Assembly (NCBI GenBank): GCA_900313015.1
Contig: OMPR01000006.1
Coordinates: 1-64,000 of the forward strand
Source: Rhodobacteraceae bacterium EL53
Lineage (GTDB): Bacteria; Pseudomonadota; Alphaproteobacteria; Rhodobacterales; Rhodobacteraceae
DNA length: 64,000 nucleotides
Reading direction: 5' to 3'
A program made the translations under genes and the position numbers. The notes under the pieces were generated by a model. That model saw only the letters and a program-made list of their open reading frames with translations, was not told where the DNA came from and searched no databases. Positions 28,287-38,085 of this stretch are shown here, in pieces (the stretch's first letter is position 1; the number at the start of each line of letters is the position of its first letter).

Positions 28287-29644
28287 TCCACAGATTTCGA
28301 GGTCAAAGCTGTTGCCATCGCCCGGACAAGTTCAGCGCGGCGCAACGGCTTTGCCACATGATCCGTTATCCCATGCGCAAGGTATCCATTGACCTGATGC
28401 GACATCGCATTGGCTGACACCGCAATAATCGGGATCGGCTCGAGGCATTCTTCGTGCTCGTGATCACGTATGATTTGTGTCGCACGCAACCCATCCATGA
28501 CAGGCATGTTCACATCCATAAGTATCAGATCCCAAGGCTCCGCCCGCCAGCGCGAAATCAGCTGTTCACCGTTTTCTGACATTTCCAACTGCATCCCAAA
28601 TCGCTTAAGCATGTGATGCAATACTAAGCGATTGGTCCGGTTGTCTTCGGCCGCCAGAATGCGCCATCGCGTTCCAGTGAGCACCGCTTCACTGTGCTCT
28701 AAGTCCTCACCGATCATTTCTTCATTGTCGCAGGGTTCGACCAATACCGAAGCCACGAACTCGGCCCCCTGACCAGCATCACTTTTCAGGGTGAGGGCAC
28801 CCCCCATTTCTTGGCAAATTCGACGCGATATAACCAAGCCTAGCCCTGTCCCACCAAAATTACGCGTAATACCGGAATTTGCCTGAGAAAATGGCTTGAA
28901 CAAACGCGAATGCTGATCCTTGGGGATTCCGGGGCCCGTATCCGTGACGGTTATCGTTAGTTTTGACCAGCCCGCATCCAAAGGGATGATATCTGCCAAC
29001 ATTGCGACAGAGCCCTTGTCCGTAAATTTGATTGCATTGGACAACAAATTTCCAATGACCTGACGAAGACGCGTTGCATCCGTTTTTACCCAAATGCCAG
29101 CGCCCTCAAGGATGGACACCCGGAATTCCAACCCTTTTTCCTGCGCGCCCAGTTGATACTGTTTTTCAACCGATCCCAAAAGCTGACCCAGTCCACACGG
29201 AATGTGTTCGCATTCGAGCTTTCCAGCCTCAATTTTTGAAAGGTCGAGGATGTCATTGATGACGGATAACAAAAGGGAGCCGCTGTCTCGAATGACATCA
29301 ACAATCGCGTTTTGCTCATCCGTAAGCCCGTTTTCTGACAGCGCCAACGCCATCCCCAAAATACCGTTCAGGGGCGTCCTGATTTCGTGGCTCATGGAGG
29401 CCAAAAAGACAGATTTGGCCGCATTCGCAGACTCAGCGGCAATGCGGGCTGCTTCAAGCTCAACAGTGCGTTCTTGTACCGCTTTTTCCAACCATGATTT
29501 TGACTTCAGCAAACCTTGATTGGCTTCATACAATTCACGGCTTTTGGCCTCTAGCAACCGCTCGGCCTCTTCTCTGGCGATCAGAGCCCGTTCATAGCGG
29601 CGACGCGACACCACCGGAGGTAAAGGATGAGACGTCTCAGACAT
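28283..29644 (-). CDS. hnoK: Hybrid sensor histidine kinase, H-NOX partner
   Basis: This 453-aa soluble hybrid kinase has an N-terminal coiled coil (about 12-75), the phospho-acceptor histidine in [16 protein letters not shown], an ATPase domain with [17 protein letters not shown] and GGTGLGL motifs, and a C-terminal receiver with the acceptor aspartate in [14 protein letters not shown]. It has no sensor domain of its own. It lies 5 nt after the H-NOX gene, the arrangement known for NO-controlled HnoK kinases, where H-NOX with NO inhibits autophosphorylation. The output partner is not in this window. Confidence 0.9.
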   Translation of the reverse strand: MSETSHPLPPVVSRRRYERALIAREEAERLLEAKSRELYEANQGLLKSKSWLEKAVQERTVELEAARIAAESANAAKSVFLASMSHEIRTPLNGILGMALALSENGLTDEQNAIVDVIRDSGSLLLSVINDILDLSKIEAGKLECEHIPCGLGQLLGSVEKQYQLGAQEKGLEFRVSILEGAGIWVKTDATRLRQVIGNLLSNAIKFTDKGSVAMLADIIPLDAGWSKLTITVTDTGPGIPKDQHSRLFKPFSQANSGITRNFGGTGLGLVISRRICQEMGGALTLKSDAGQGAEFVASVLVEPCDNEEMIGEDLEHSEAVLTGTRWRILAAEDNRTNRLVLHHMLKRFGMQLEMSENGEQLISRWRAEPWDLILMDVNMPVMDGLRATQIIRDHEHEECLEPIPIIAVSANAMSHQVNGYLAHGITDHVAKPLRRAELVRAMATALTSKSVD

Positions 29645-29649
29645 TCAGT

Positions 29650-30195
29650 TCAAGCCGCCTTCTCGATCAAAAACTCAGCTCGAAACTTTCGTGGATCCGA
29701 CTGCTCGACCATCTGAATATCTGCTTGGTCTTCAAAATGCGCGATACACGCCTCGATCAAGCCAAGGCAGAAATGCATCAAAGGACGATCAGATTCGTAG
29801 ACCATGCGCAATTGCGATGGGAGCGGGCGGTTGGTGGCAAAGCTCGGAAGCTCAACCTCTGGATACAGTTTCCGAACCTCGACGTGAACCTCACCTTCGA
29901 TCGCCTCTAACATTTCAAAGGCATCCTTTTTGCCTTCGAAAAATTCGGGATATCCCTCAACGAACCGGCTAAACATCCAATGTCCAAACTTTACCTGCAA
30001 TGCTTCTGGCGGTGCACCAAGGCGCTCTCCGAACGCGTCAACCAAACTAAGAAGCTCTCGACAGGGGTAGTTACCGACCGCGCTGAACGCGCCATTAGAT
30101 TGCAGTTCGGTTTGGTCCAGCACCTGATCTACGGCTTCTTCGCCCAAGACAGTCTCAGCCATCCGCAATAGCTCAACAAAAACAACGCCCTTCAT
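29650..30195 (-). CDS. hnoX: Heme nitric oxide-binding protein (H-NOX)
   Basis: This 181-aa heme protein senses NO. The proximal heme ligand is His104 (GEVHVEVRKLYP) and the propionate-binding Y-x-S-x-R motif is Tyr133, Ser135 and Arg137 (YESDR). By position the distal-pocket tyrosine found in O2-binding H-NOX proteins is Phe here (near residue 142), which predicts NO selectivity. It is transcribed with the kinase gene. A NO sensor about 15 kb from a nitrate reductase operon makes sense, since NO arises from nitrite, although no nitrite reductase gene is in the window. Confidence 0.93.
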   Translation of the reverse strand: MKGVVFVELLRMAETVLGEEAVDQVLDQTELQSNGAFSAVGNYPCRELLSLVDAFGERLGAPPEALQVKFGHWMFSRFVEGYPEFFEGKKDAFEMLEAIEGEVHVEVRKLYPEVELPSFATNRPLPSQLRMVYESDRPLMHFCLGLIEACIAHFEDQADIQMVEQSDPRKFRAEFLIEKAA

Positions 30196-30330
30196 GGCAT
30201 CCTCCGACGTTCGGTGCGTCTAAAGTATGCTCAAGTCGTAAATGGCCGCTTAACGATGCCGATCTGCGATTGCATCTGGGATCCAGAATTGGTAATAAAA
30301 CTTAACCACATTAGCGAGGGAGTGCCTTTC

Positions 30331-31494
30331 GTGCCTGTCATCACCAATATCGCAGACCTCAAACGCATCTATGAACGCCGCGTTCCCCGGATGTTTTATG
30401 ACTATGCCGAAAGCGGCAGTTGGACCGAACAGACGTTCCGCGAGAACACATCAGATTTCGACCAGATCCGTCTGCGCCAACGGGTGGCAGTTGATATGAC
30501 TGGGCGCAACACGGCGAGTCAGATGATCGGGCAGGATGTTGCAATGCCGGTTGCCCTTGCCCCTGTCGGATTGACAGGTATGCAACATGCAGATGGCGAA
30601 ATGAAAGCCGCACGCGCAGCCGAAGAATTCGGCGTGCCTTTCACGCTTTCAACCATGTCGATCAATTCGATCGAAGACGTCGCCGACTATACCAACAAAC
30701 CTTTTTGGTTTCAGCTTTATACGATGAAAGACACGGACTATGTCAGCCGTCTGATTCAGCGCGCGAAAGACGCCAAATGTTCAGCTCTGGTGATCACGCT
30801 GGACCTTCAGATCCTTGGACAGCGGCACAAAGATCTAAAGAACGGTCTGTCAGCCCCGCCAAAACTGACCCCAAGCACGGTCGCAAACTTGATGACAAAG
30901 TGGACCTGGGGTTTGCAGATGTTGCGGGCGCATCGTCGCGAATTTGGCAATATCGTTGGCCACGTTGATGGTATCTCCGATGCCTCCTCTCTCGGGGCGT
31001 GGACCGCCGAGCAATTCGATCCAAGCCTGGATTGGGGCAAGGTTGAAAAGCTGATGAATGAATGGGGCGGCAAAGTGATCCTCAAGGGGATCCTGGATGC
31101 TGAAGACGCCAAAATGGCAGCTAAACTGGGGGCGGATGCAATTATCGTGTCCAATCATGGCGGGCGTCAATTGGATGGGGCCCTAAGTTCTATCAGGGTT
31201 CTACCAGAGATCATGGACGCGGTCGGTGACAGCGTTGAAGTCCATCTGGACAGCGGCATTCGTTCAGGCCAAGACGTTCTGAAAGCCCTCGCCCTAGGGG
31301 CAAAAGGAACTTACGTCGGGAGAGCTTTTGTTTATGGATTGGGCGCAATGGGACAAGCCGGCGTCACCAAGGCCTTGGAAGTCATCCACAAAGAGCTTGA
31401 TACAACAATGGCGCTCTGTGGCGAAAAGAATGTGGCAGGGCTCAGCCGCGACAACCTCTTAGTCCCTGCCGACTTTGGCGGCCGTTGGGCCTAA
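30331..31494 (+). CDS. lldD: FMN-dependent alpha-hydroxy-acid (L-lactate) dehydrogenase
   Basis: This 387-aa TIM-barrel flavoprotein belongs to the LldD/glycolate oxidase family. The catalytic histidine is in VSNHGGRQLDGA, FMN and substrate residues are in ALAPVGLTGMQHADGE and STMSINSIEDVA, and the phosphate loop in HLDSGIRSGQDVLKAL. The start is GTG at 30331, with GAGGGAG (30315-30321) in front; an open frame extends to 30214 but overlaps the divergent promoter region. L-lactate is the most likely substrate; related hydroxy acids (glycolate, mandelate) cannot be excluded. Confidence 0.88.
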   Translation: MPVITNIADLKRIYERRVPRMFYDYAESGSWTEQTFRENTSDFDQIRLRQRVAVDMTGRNTASQMIGQDVAMPVALAPVGLTGMQHADGEMKAARAAEEFGVPFTLSTMSINSIEDVADYTNKPFWFQLYTMKDTDYVSRLIQRAKDAKCSALVITLDLQILGQRHKDLKNGLSAPPKLTPSTVANLMTKWTWGLQMLRAHRREFGNIVGHVDGISDASSLGAWTAEQFDPSLDWGKVEKLMNEWGGKVILKGILDAEDAKMAAKLGADAIIVSNHGGRQLDGALSSIRVLPEIMDAVGDSVEVHLDSGIRSGQDVLKALALGAKGTYVGRAFVYGLGAMGQAGVTKALEVIHKELDTTMALCGEKNVAGLSRDNLLVPADFGGRWA

Positions 31495-31542
31495 GGCTCA
31501 CAGTACGACACATACAAATACCACCACCACTCACGAACGAAC

Positions 31543-31583
31543 CTGCCCTCTGGTGCAATTTTCGCACTCGGAGGGCAGTTTTT
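31543..31583 (+). terminator. Rho-independent terminator after lldD
   Basis: An 8-bp perfect stem ctgccctc / gagggcag with a nested gtgc/gcac hairpin is followed by TTTTTCTC. It lies 49 nt after the lldD stop. Confidence 0.88.
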
Positions 31584-31778
31584 CTCTGGCTCAGCCAGAG
31601 CCTCTTTATCTCATCAGTCTTTATCCCCTCAGCTACGACGCGCCTTTCTGCGAGGTTCTAAGGTGAGCTGAATTAATGCCCCTATGAGTTTTTTGCTCTG
31701 GTACACGGTGCATGATTTGCCCCATTCTTTGGACAAAGCCCGCACCTTTACTGAGATCGATTGAGAGGTTCAGCCATA

Positions 31779-33821
31779 ATGTCCACAGATCCGCTGCTGC
31801 AGCCTTATCAATTGAAACATCTAACCCTTCGAAACCGGATTATGACCACCAGCCACGAACCGGCTTACCCCGAAGATGGCATGCCCAAGGATCGATACCG
31901 CGCGTATCACGAAGAACGGGCCAAAGCAGGTGTCGCCCTGACCATGACAGCCGGATCTGCAGCTGTCTCGCGGGACAGCCCGCCAGTATTTAATAACATT
32001 CTCGCCTACAAAGACGAAGTCGTGCCATGGATTCGCAACCTAACGGATGCCTGTCATGACCATGGCTGCGCCGTAATGATCCAACTGACCCATCTTGGGC
32101 GGCGCACCGGATGGAACAAAGGCGACTGGCTACCCTCGGTGTCTTCGGGTGCAGATCGTGAACCCGCACATCGCGCATTTCCCAAAAAGCTCGAAGATTG
32201 GGACATAGACCGTATCATAACGGACTATGCTGACGCCGCTGAACGGATGCAGGCCGGAGGCATGGATGGGATCGAACTACAGGCCTATGGCCATTTGATG
32301 GACCAGTTCTGGTCACCACTTTCTAATACTCTCGACGGGCCTTATGGCGCAGCAACTTTGGACAATCGTCTTCGGTTTACGATGGATGTGCTCGATGCGA
32401 TCCGAAAACGGGTCGGCTCCGAGTTCATCGTGGGTCTACGCTATACTGCAGATGAGGCTCAAAGCGGCGGTGTCTCTGCCCAAGAGGGTTTGGAAATCTC
32501 TAAACGGTTGCGCGACACAGGTCAGGTTGATTTCCTTAATGTGATCCGTGGCCGCATTCACACCGACCCAGCCATGACCGATATTATTCCTGTCCAAGGC
32601 ATGAAAAGCGCGCCCCATCTGGATTTCGCGGGTGCGGTGCGCAAAGAAACCGGCATGCCAACCTTTCATGCCTCGCGCATCCCGGATGTAGCGACCGCTC
32701 GCCATGCTGTGGCCAGTGGCCTGTTGGATATGGTCGGCATGACCCGCGCGCACATGGCGGACCCCCATATTGTCCGCAAAATCATCGACGGGCGCGAAGA
32801 CGATATTCGCCCCTGCGTAGGCGCGACTTACTGCTTGGATCGGATCTATCAAGCCGGAGAGGCCCTGTGCCTGCACAATGCCGCAACAGGTCGCGAGTTG
32901 AGTATGCCGCATGATATCTCGCCAGCGGAGATACCCAAAAAGGTCGTTATTGTCGGGGCGGGTCCTGCCGGATTGGAAGCCGCCCGTGTCGCGGCAGAAC
33001 GCGGCCACCACGTCACCGTGTTCGAAGCTGCTGCTGATCCCGGAGGGCAAGTACGGTTAACAGCACAATCCCAACGGCGACGCGAAATGATAGGCATTAT
33101 CGATTGGCGCATGGCCCAATGTGCGTCACGCGATGTTGTGTTTCACTTCAACACATGGGCCACAGCCGAAGATGTACTGGCCCAGAACCCCGACGTGGTT
33201 ATCGTGGCCACTGGCGGCTTGCCAAACACGCAGCTGTACGAAACTCATGCGGAGCCAGACCACGTCACCTCAAGCTGGGACATCATTTCCGGCGATGTGA
33301 AACCCGCAAAGTCGATCCTGATCTATGATGAAAGCGGGGACCATCCAGCCTTGCAAGCTGCGGAAATTGCAGCCGCTTCAGGAGCCCGGGTCGAAATCAT
33401 GACCCCGGATCGGACTTTCGCACCTGACATCATGGGGATGAACCTCGTGCCGTATATGCGCAGCCTACAATCACAGGATGTCCATTTTACCGTGACGAGA
33501 CGTCTGACCGGGGTGGCACGTACTGGCAATCAACTGACCGCTACCATCGGTACGGATTACAGCGATCACACTTATCAAGCCAAGTATGATCAGATCGTTG
33601 TCAATTACGGTACTATGCCCTTGGATGATTTGTACTTTGAACTCAAAGATCAAAGCCTCAACAAAGGGGTTGTGAATTACGACCATCTGATAAGTGGAAT
33701 TCCACAGATACCCGATGAAGCGAGCCAAGGGTATCATCTGTTCAGGATTGGCGACGCAGTTTCGGCGCGTAACACCCATGCGGCAATCTATGAAGCCCTC
33801 CGACTGGTCAAAGACATTTAA
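31779..33821 (+). CDS. Old yellow enzyme/trimethylamine dehydrogenase-type demethylase (N-methylproline demethylase-like)
   Basis: This 680-aa modular flavoprotein has an FMN TIM barrel (1-about 370), an iron-sulfur loop and an NAD(P)/FAD module (VVIVGAGPAGLEAARVAAERG, about 387). It belongs to the family of dimethylglycine and N-methylproline demethylases. Start is the ATG at 31779, with GAGAGG ahead. The iron-sulfur loop reads CVGATYCLDRIYQAGEALC: where 2,4-dienoyl-CoA reductase has CxxCxxxC then C, the second position is Ala, leaving three cysteines. The ProC-like gene 45 nt downstream may act on a related cyclic amino acid. The substrate is inferred. Confidence 0.82.
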   Translation: MSTDPLLQPYQLKHLTLRNRIMTTSHEPAYPEDGMPKDRYRAYHEERAKAGVALTMTAGSAAVSRDSPPVFNNILAYKDEVVPWIRNLTDACHDHGCAVMIQLTHLGRRTGWNKGDWLPSVSSGADREPAHRAFPKKLEDWDIDRIITDYADAAERMQAGGMDGIELQAYGHLMDQFWSPLSNTLDGPYGAATLDNRLRFTMDVLDAIRKRVGSEFIVGLRYTADEAQSGGVSAQEGLEISKRLRDTGQVDFLNVIRGRIHTDPAMTDIIPVQGMKSAPHLDFAGAVRKETGMPTFHASRIPDVATARHAVASGLLDMVGMTRAHMADPHIVRKIIDGREDDIRPCVGATYCLDRIYQAGEALCLHNAATGRELSMPHDISPAEIPKKVVIVGAGPAGLEAARVAAERGHHVTVFEAAADPGGQVRLTAQSQRRREMIGIIDWRMAQCASRDVVFHFNTWATAEDVLAQNPDVVIVATGGLPNTQLYETHAEPDHVTSSWDIISGDVKPAKSILIYDESGDHPALQAAEIAAASGARVEIMTPDRTFAPDIMGMNLVPYMRSLQSQDVHFTVTRRLTGVARTGNQLTATIGTDYSDHTYQAKYDQIVVNYGTMPLDDLYFELKDQSLNKGVVNYDHLISGIPQIPDEASQGYHLFRIGDAVSARNTHAAIYEALRLVKDI

Positions 33822-33866
33822 AATGCCTGGCCGCAAATAAACGCAAACACAGAAAAGAAACCTGCC

Positions 33867-34613
33867 ATGAAAATCGGAGTTATCGGAACCGGAACAATCG
33901 CATCTGCCGTTATAACGGGCATTGCAAATGATGGGCATCAAATCGTGGTCAGCAATCGTAATGCGGCCAAATCGGAGCATCTGAAAACGACGTTTCCACA
34001 TATCGAGATTGCGGAGAATCAGAGCGTCATTGATGCCAGCGATGTAATATTCCTTGGCACCACCGTGGATGTCGCCGGGTCGGTTCTTTCAGCACTCACG
34101 TTTCGCCCGGATCAGAGCGTCATCTCGTTTATGGCTGGCATATCATCCGAGCAGATTTCGACCCTCATTGCGCCTGCCAAATTTACGGCCACCATGATCC
34201 CGTTCCCGTCGATTGCTCAGGGAAACTCACCTGTGTTGGTCTGCCCGCAATCGATGTTGGTTGAGTCTCTGTTCGGGACGGCGAACACCGTCTTCTCGTT
34301 CGGCACCTCAGATCAGATGGATGCCTATTTGACTGCACAGGCTGTCCTGTCTCCGGCCTTGAAATTGACCGAAGTAGCGGCAGATTGGTTGGCTGACCGG
34401 ACCGGAGACACCGCAACCGCCGATCAGTTCCTGCGGCTATTGCTTGGGAGCACCCTGTCATCTAGTACGCTTTCGGATGCGCTTGCCGACTTGAACACCC
34501 CCGGCGGGTTGAACGCAGAGTTGAGAGAGCACCTGGCCGAACAGGGCGGTTACAAAGCCTTGCAGACTGGGCTTGATCGACTGGAACGCAGGTTGGCAGG
34601 GACAACTGAGTAA
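33867..34613 (+). CDS. Pyrroline-5-carboxylate reductase-like protein
   Basis: This 248-aa protein has an N-terminal Rossmann motif (IGVIGTGTIASAVITGI), a FLGTTVDVAGSVL segment and a C-terminal helical domain with the family hallmark NTPGGLNAEL. It is a little shorter than housekeeping ProC (about 270 aa), and the segment after the Rossmann fold is diverged, so it may reduce a different imine. It follows the N-methylproline demethylase-like gene after 45 nt on the same strand. A role in cyclic imino-acid turnover is a context inference. Confidence 0.8.
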   Translation: MKIGVIGTGTIASAVITGIANDGHQIVVSNRNAAKSEHLKTTFPHIEIAENQSVIDASDVIFLGTTVDVAGSVLSALTFRPDQSVISFMAGISSEQISTLIAPAKFTATMIPFPSIAQGNSPVLVCPQSMLVESLFGTANTVFSFGTSDQMDAYLTAQAVLSPALKLTEVAADWLADRTGDTATADQFLRLLLGSTLSSSTLSDALADLNTPGGLNAELREHLAEQGGYKALQTGLDRLERRLAGTTE

Positions 34614-34725
34614 GCGCAGAGTTCGAAAGTAGTGTTCATCAAAGCCAATCTGACTAAGATTAAACCCGAGTACGATGGGGTAAACTTAGACTGCGCCAAA
34701 CCGGGCAATGGAGGGCAACGTTTTC

Positions 34726-35025
34726 ATGACAACCAAAGCTGAACTGGAAATTGAATTGGAAAAGCTCCGCACGCGCAATGCGGAGCTAAAGGCGCAGGTG
34801 GAGCAAAAGCCGGAAAGCGATGAGGGCGCGCAAGACTCCACACCGACCAAAACAAAGGACGAGATCAGGAAATCGCTGGAAGATCACGGCATTGATATCA
34901 AGAAGATCGAAACGATGGGTGATGAAGTTGTTGAGGAGATTCACAAGCTTCAGGAACACTATCCCATTACCGTTTTATTGGTTGCTTTTACGCTTGGATA
35001 TGTCGTTGGCCGCGTGCAGAAATAG
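34726..35025 (+). CDS. ElaB/YqjD-like membrane-anchored protein
   Basis: This 99-aa protein has a coiled-coil N-terminus (residues 5-30), a charged middle and a C-terminal single membrane helix (TVLLVAFTLGYVVGRVQK) with the GxxxGR pattern of the ElaB/YqjD/DUF883 family. These proteins tether ribosomes or respond to stationary phase in E. coli. The second ATG (34726) behind GGAGGG is preferred. The YqjE-like gene follows after 9 nt, as in the E. coli yqjD-yqjE pair. Confidence 0.75.
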   Translation: MTTKAELEIELEKLRTRNAELKAQVEQKPESDEGAQDSTPTKTKDEIRKSLEDHGIDIKKIETMGDEVVEEIHKLQEHYPITVLLVAFTLGYVVGRVQK

Positions 35026-35034
35026 GATACAGTC

Positions 35035-35496
35035 ATGAACAGAATTAGCCGAAACTTGACCACCGTTTACCGTACCGAGCGGCTGATCGCACGCCGCCGG
35101 TTTGCGGTAGTGCAACAACAAACCATCATGATGGTCGTGGCGGGCATCGCGGGTCTTGCTGGGCTGATCCTGCTGGATATCTCTCTTTTTTTCGTACTGA
35201 AGACCTGGTTATCCTCAGCTGCTGCTGCGGCGTTGCTATCGCTTTCGAACCTCCTTCTGGCGGGTCTGCTCGTGCTGGTCGCAAAGCGTTCAAACGTTGA
35301 GCAAGAGATCGCGCCAGCCATTGAAGTGCGCGATATGGCCATCGCAGACATTGAAGAGGAGCTGGAAGAAATGGCCACCGAGGCTCGAGAAGTGGTAGAG
35401 GCTGTCAAGAGTTTCGGGGCGAACCCTCTGGGATCCCTACCCGCACTGTTGGTGCCGATTTTGACCACAATTCTGAGCAACAAAAAGAACGATTAA
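35035..35496 (+). CDS. YqjE-like inner membrane protein (holin-superfamily)
   Basis: This 153-aa protein has two membrane helices (about 27-55 and 63-85), then an acidic amphipathic helix (IADIEEELEEMATEAREVV) and a hydrophobic tail. This matches the YqjE/DUF1469 'phage holin superfamily' pattern, which is chromosomal and not necessarily a phage gene. It pairs with the ElaB/YqjD-like gene 9 nt upstream. Function is unknown; envelope stress or ribosome tethering are possibilities. Confidence 0.75.
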   Translation: MNRISRNLTTVYRTERLIARRRFAVVQQQTIMMVVAGIAGLAGLILLDISLFFVLKTWLSSAAAAALLSLSNLLLAGLLVLVAKRSNVEQEIAPAIEVRDMAIADIEEELEEMATEAREVVEAVKSFGANPLGSLPALLVPILTTILSNKKND

Positions 35497-35572
35497 ATCG
35501 CGATTGCGCCTTTCAGCAGATGCCCGGGCGCAGGCCTTGCCTGACGATACAAGGCCGTGGTGCCTGCAGGCC

Positions 35573-36631
35573 CTATTTTTGCTGAGCTTCGCGGATCAAA
35601 GCCGTCAATCGATAGAATCCGTGCGCCATCTTCGAATACGGTGTTATCAGAAAAAAGCTCAGCACCGAACCGAGATGCAAGGCGAGCAGCACAGGCATGG
35701 CTGCCGTTGATCCAAGCGCATAGAGCATAAGCCCGCTGAACGCGACAAAGCCTAAGAGCGCGATAAACCCCAGATCCCCACCCCACGCGCGCGCATCGCC
35801 AAGGTTCCGTTCTGCGCGTATCTTTAGGGCCGCCATCCACCCGCAGCCCACCGTCAGCAATACGCCCCCGGTCAATCCAAACACCTTGGGCACAGACCAA
35901 ATCGCATACGGAGCCGGCATATCTAAAACGTAGTGCATCACAGTGCCTGCGCTGGTCGCTGCGAAGCACAACAGAAAACCGTACATGATGGCCTGATGCG
36001 CATAGCGGCGGGCATGCGAAAATCGGTCTTCGTCTTCATAATTACACCCGTCGCCATGACCAGCAGCCAAATCTTTCATCTGGGCCACCATCGAAAGCGC
36101 GGCGCTGAAATTTCGGAACCTGAGCGTTTGTCCACCGACAGCCCGCCAATATCGGCGCAAGCTCTTAGCCAAGCTGACCAAAGGAAACAAAAACGCAGGC
36201 AAGAAAATAGCCACCATCGCATTGTGTGATAACACCGCGTAAAATCCGTTGCCATCGCGGGAGCCAATGAACCGGAGAGCCAAAAAAGTAAGTGTGATTC
36301 CGACCACCAGAGACAATGCAATTGCGCCACCATATGTGTGAAAACGACGTGCAACGGGTTGGGGCCAAGCATAGCTTTCCCAACTGTCGCGGCGGACTTC
36401 GGCCAACGCTTTGGGCAGGTTCAAATCGAACTCATGCGGAGCCGTATACTGGCAAGCGTAATAGCACCCGCGGCAATTGTGACAGAGATTGGCAAGCTGG
36501 GTGATATCGCCGTCCGCAAAGGCTCTTTCCCGATGAAGGGCCGGGAATACTGAGCAATACCCCTCGCAATATCTGCACGCGTTGCAGATTTCTGCCTGAC
36601 GACGGGCTTCTTGGACCAAGTCAATTTGCAT
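35573..36631 (-). CDS. tcuB: Tricarballylate utilisation iron-sulfur/cytochrome-like protein TcuB
   Basis: This 352-aa protein has an N-terminal region with two cysteine groups (CNACRYCEGYC and CHNCRGCYYACQY) for 4Fe-4S clusters, followed by about five membrane helices with histidines. TcuB reoxidises the FADH2 of TcuA and passes electrons to the quinone pool. The ATG at 36631 overlaps the end of tcuA by 11 nt, so the two are co-translated. The transporter gene tcuC is not adjacent. Confidence 0.9.
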   Translation of the reverse strand: MQIDLVQEARRQAEICNACRYCEGYCSVFPALHRERAFADGDITQLANLCHNCRGCYYACQYTAPHEFDLNLPKALAEVRRDSWESYAWPQPVARRFHTYGGAIALSLVVGITLTFLALRFIGSRDGNGFYAVLSHNAMVAIFLPAFLFPLVSLAKSLRRYWRAVGGQTLRFRNFSAALSMVAQMKDLAAGHGDGCNYEDEDRFSHARRYAHQAIMYGFLLCFAATSAGTVMHYVLDMPAPYAIWSVPKVFGLTGGVLLTVGCGWMAALKIRAERNLGDARAWGGDLGFIALLGFVAFSGLMLYALGSTAAMPVLLALHLGSVLSFFLITPYSKMAHGFYRLTALIREAQQK

Positions 36632-38006
36632 AGGCTGCGGCCTCCCGACCTGCGATGCGGCCAAAGACGGTGCCTATTGTCATTCCAAACCCTGCCAAAT
36701 ACCCCTGTCCAAGAATGGATCCCGCCATGGTTTCACCAGCGGCCCAAAGATTCTGGATGGGCCCTTGGTCACTGCTGCATTGTGCATTTTCATCAACCTT
36801 TAGCCCTAGGTAGGTAAAGGTCACACCCGTCCGAAGGGAGTAGCCATAAAACGGCGGATCAGTAATCGGGCGCGCCCAATTTGTCTTGGGCGGCTTTAGC
36901 CCATTTGTAGCCACACCATCCAATTCAGTGGGGTGAAAAGTCGAGGTGTCCCCACACGCGGCATTGAATCCATCTATAGTTTTGCGCAACTTGTCCGCAG
37001 GCAAACCCATCTGATTGGCCAGATCATCCAGAGTATCTGCTTTCAAAGGTGGAAAGACCGAAGGCATGAACAGCTCAAGAGATTTGGCATCAATGATCAC
37101 ATAGCCAATCTGATCTGGTTGTGCGGCAACCAGACGTCCCCAAATGGCATAGCGTTTAGGCCAGACATCTTCACCCTCATCATAGAAACGTTCCGCGTTC
37201 TTGTTCACAACAACGGAAAAAGGCACGCAATCCAGCCGGGTTACGATGCCTCCGTCAAATTTGGGTGACCGCCCATCGATCGCAACTGCGTGGCATTGAT
37301 CTGCCTCCCCGACGGAGTGCACCCCCTGCTCCAACAAGTCGGCAAGCACCACGCCGCGATTGTAGGGCGACCCGCGGATCAAGAAATTCTGTGCGGCAGG
37401 CCCCCACGCCCTTGCGAGCCAATCCATATCTGCCTGAAACCCTCCAGACGCGACAATCACAGCTTTGGGTGCAATACGGCACGTGCGCCCCTCGTATGTG
37501 TAATCAATATGTGTGACACGACCGCCATCAAGCTCCAGATGGGCCACATGGGCCTCATAAAGAACATCCACACCCAGTCTTTCAGCTGAGCGGTAGTAGG
37601 CGTTTACCAACCCTTTGCCACCGCCCATGAAAAAGGCATTGGTGCGCCCCAACGACAAAGTGCCCGAAAGGGAGGGCTGAAAACGGACCCCGTGGTCGCG
37701 CATCCAAGGCAGACATTCCTCCGACGTGCGGATCGCCAGGCGCGCCAAGTGTTGATTGGTTTTCCCGCCGGTGACTTTCAGCAAGTCAGCAAGGTATTCT
37801 TCCTCGCTATAGTCATCTACCAATGGCCCCAACGGCCCAGTGTGCATGCAACGAAAATTGCGCGTGTGACGTGAGTTGCCGCCGCGGTACGGTTTAGGGG
37901 CGGCTTCAAGGATCAATACTTTGGCTCCGGCTTCGGCCGCTGTCATAGCAGCGCAAAGGGCTGCGTTTCCGCCCCCGATGACCGTAATGTCATAATCTCT
38001 GTGCAT
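36621..38006 (-). CDS. tcuA: FAD-dependent tricarballylate dehydrogenase TcuA
   Basis: This 461-aa fumarate-reductase-like flavoprotein oxidises tricarballylate to cis-aconitate, making it usable in the TCA cycle. It has the N-terminal dinucleotide fold (ITVIGGGNAALCAAMTAAEAG), RGGNSRHTRNF, a second half typical of succinate dehydrogenase relatives, and the C-terminal AAGETMAGSILGQGYLAG flavin loop. Start ATG at 38006 behind AGGAA. It is divergent from a LysR gene, as tcuR is in Salmonella. Confidence 0.9.
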   Translation of the reverse strand: MHRDYDITVIGGGNAALCAAMTAAEAGAKVLILEAAPKPYRGGNSRHTRNFRCMHTGPLGPLVDDYSEEEYLADLLKVTGGKTNQHLARLAIRTSEECLPWMRDHGVRFQPSLSGTLSLGRTNAFFMGGGKGLVNAYYRSAERLGVDVLYEAHVAHLELDGGRVTHIDYTYEGRTCRIAPKAVIVASGGFQADMDWLARAWGPAAQNFLIRGSPYNRGVVLADLLEQGVHSVGEADQCHAVAIDGRSPKFDGGIVTRLDCVPFSVVVNKNAERFYDEGEDVWPKRYAIWGRLVAAQPDQIGYVIIDAKSLELFMPSVFPPLKADTLDDLANQMGLPADKLRKTIDGFNAACGDTSTFHPTELDGVATNGLKPPKTNWARPITDPPFYGYSLRTGVTFTYLGLKVDENAQCSSDQGPIQNLWAAGETMAGSILGQGYLAGFGMTIGTVFGRIAGREAAAYAN

Positions 38007-38085
38007 GCCGAATTCCTTTGTTGAAATCTTGCTACGGCTCCCTGTTTAATTTGACCAATGATGCTTTTCCTGAGATTATTGCGCC

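Noticed and set aside
35035-35496. Phage holin
   Set aside because: The two-helix pattern matches the chromosomal YqjE family paired with ElaB/YqjD and there are no phage genes around.
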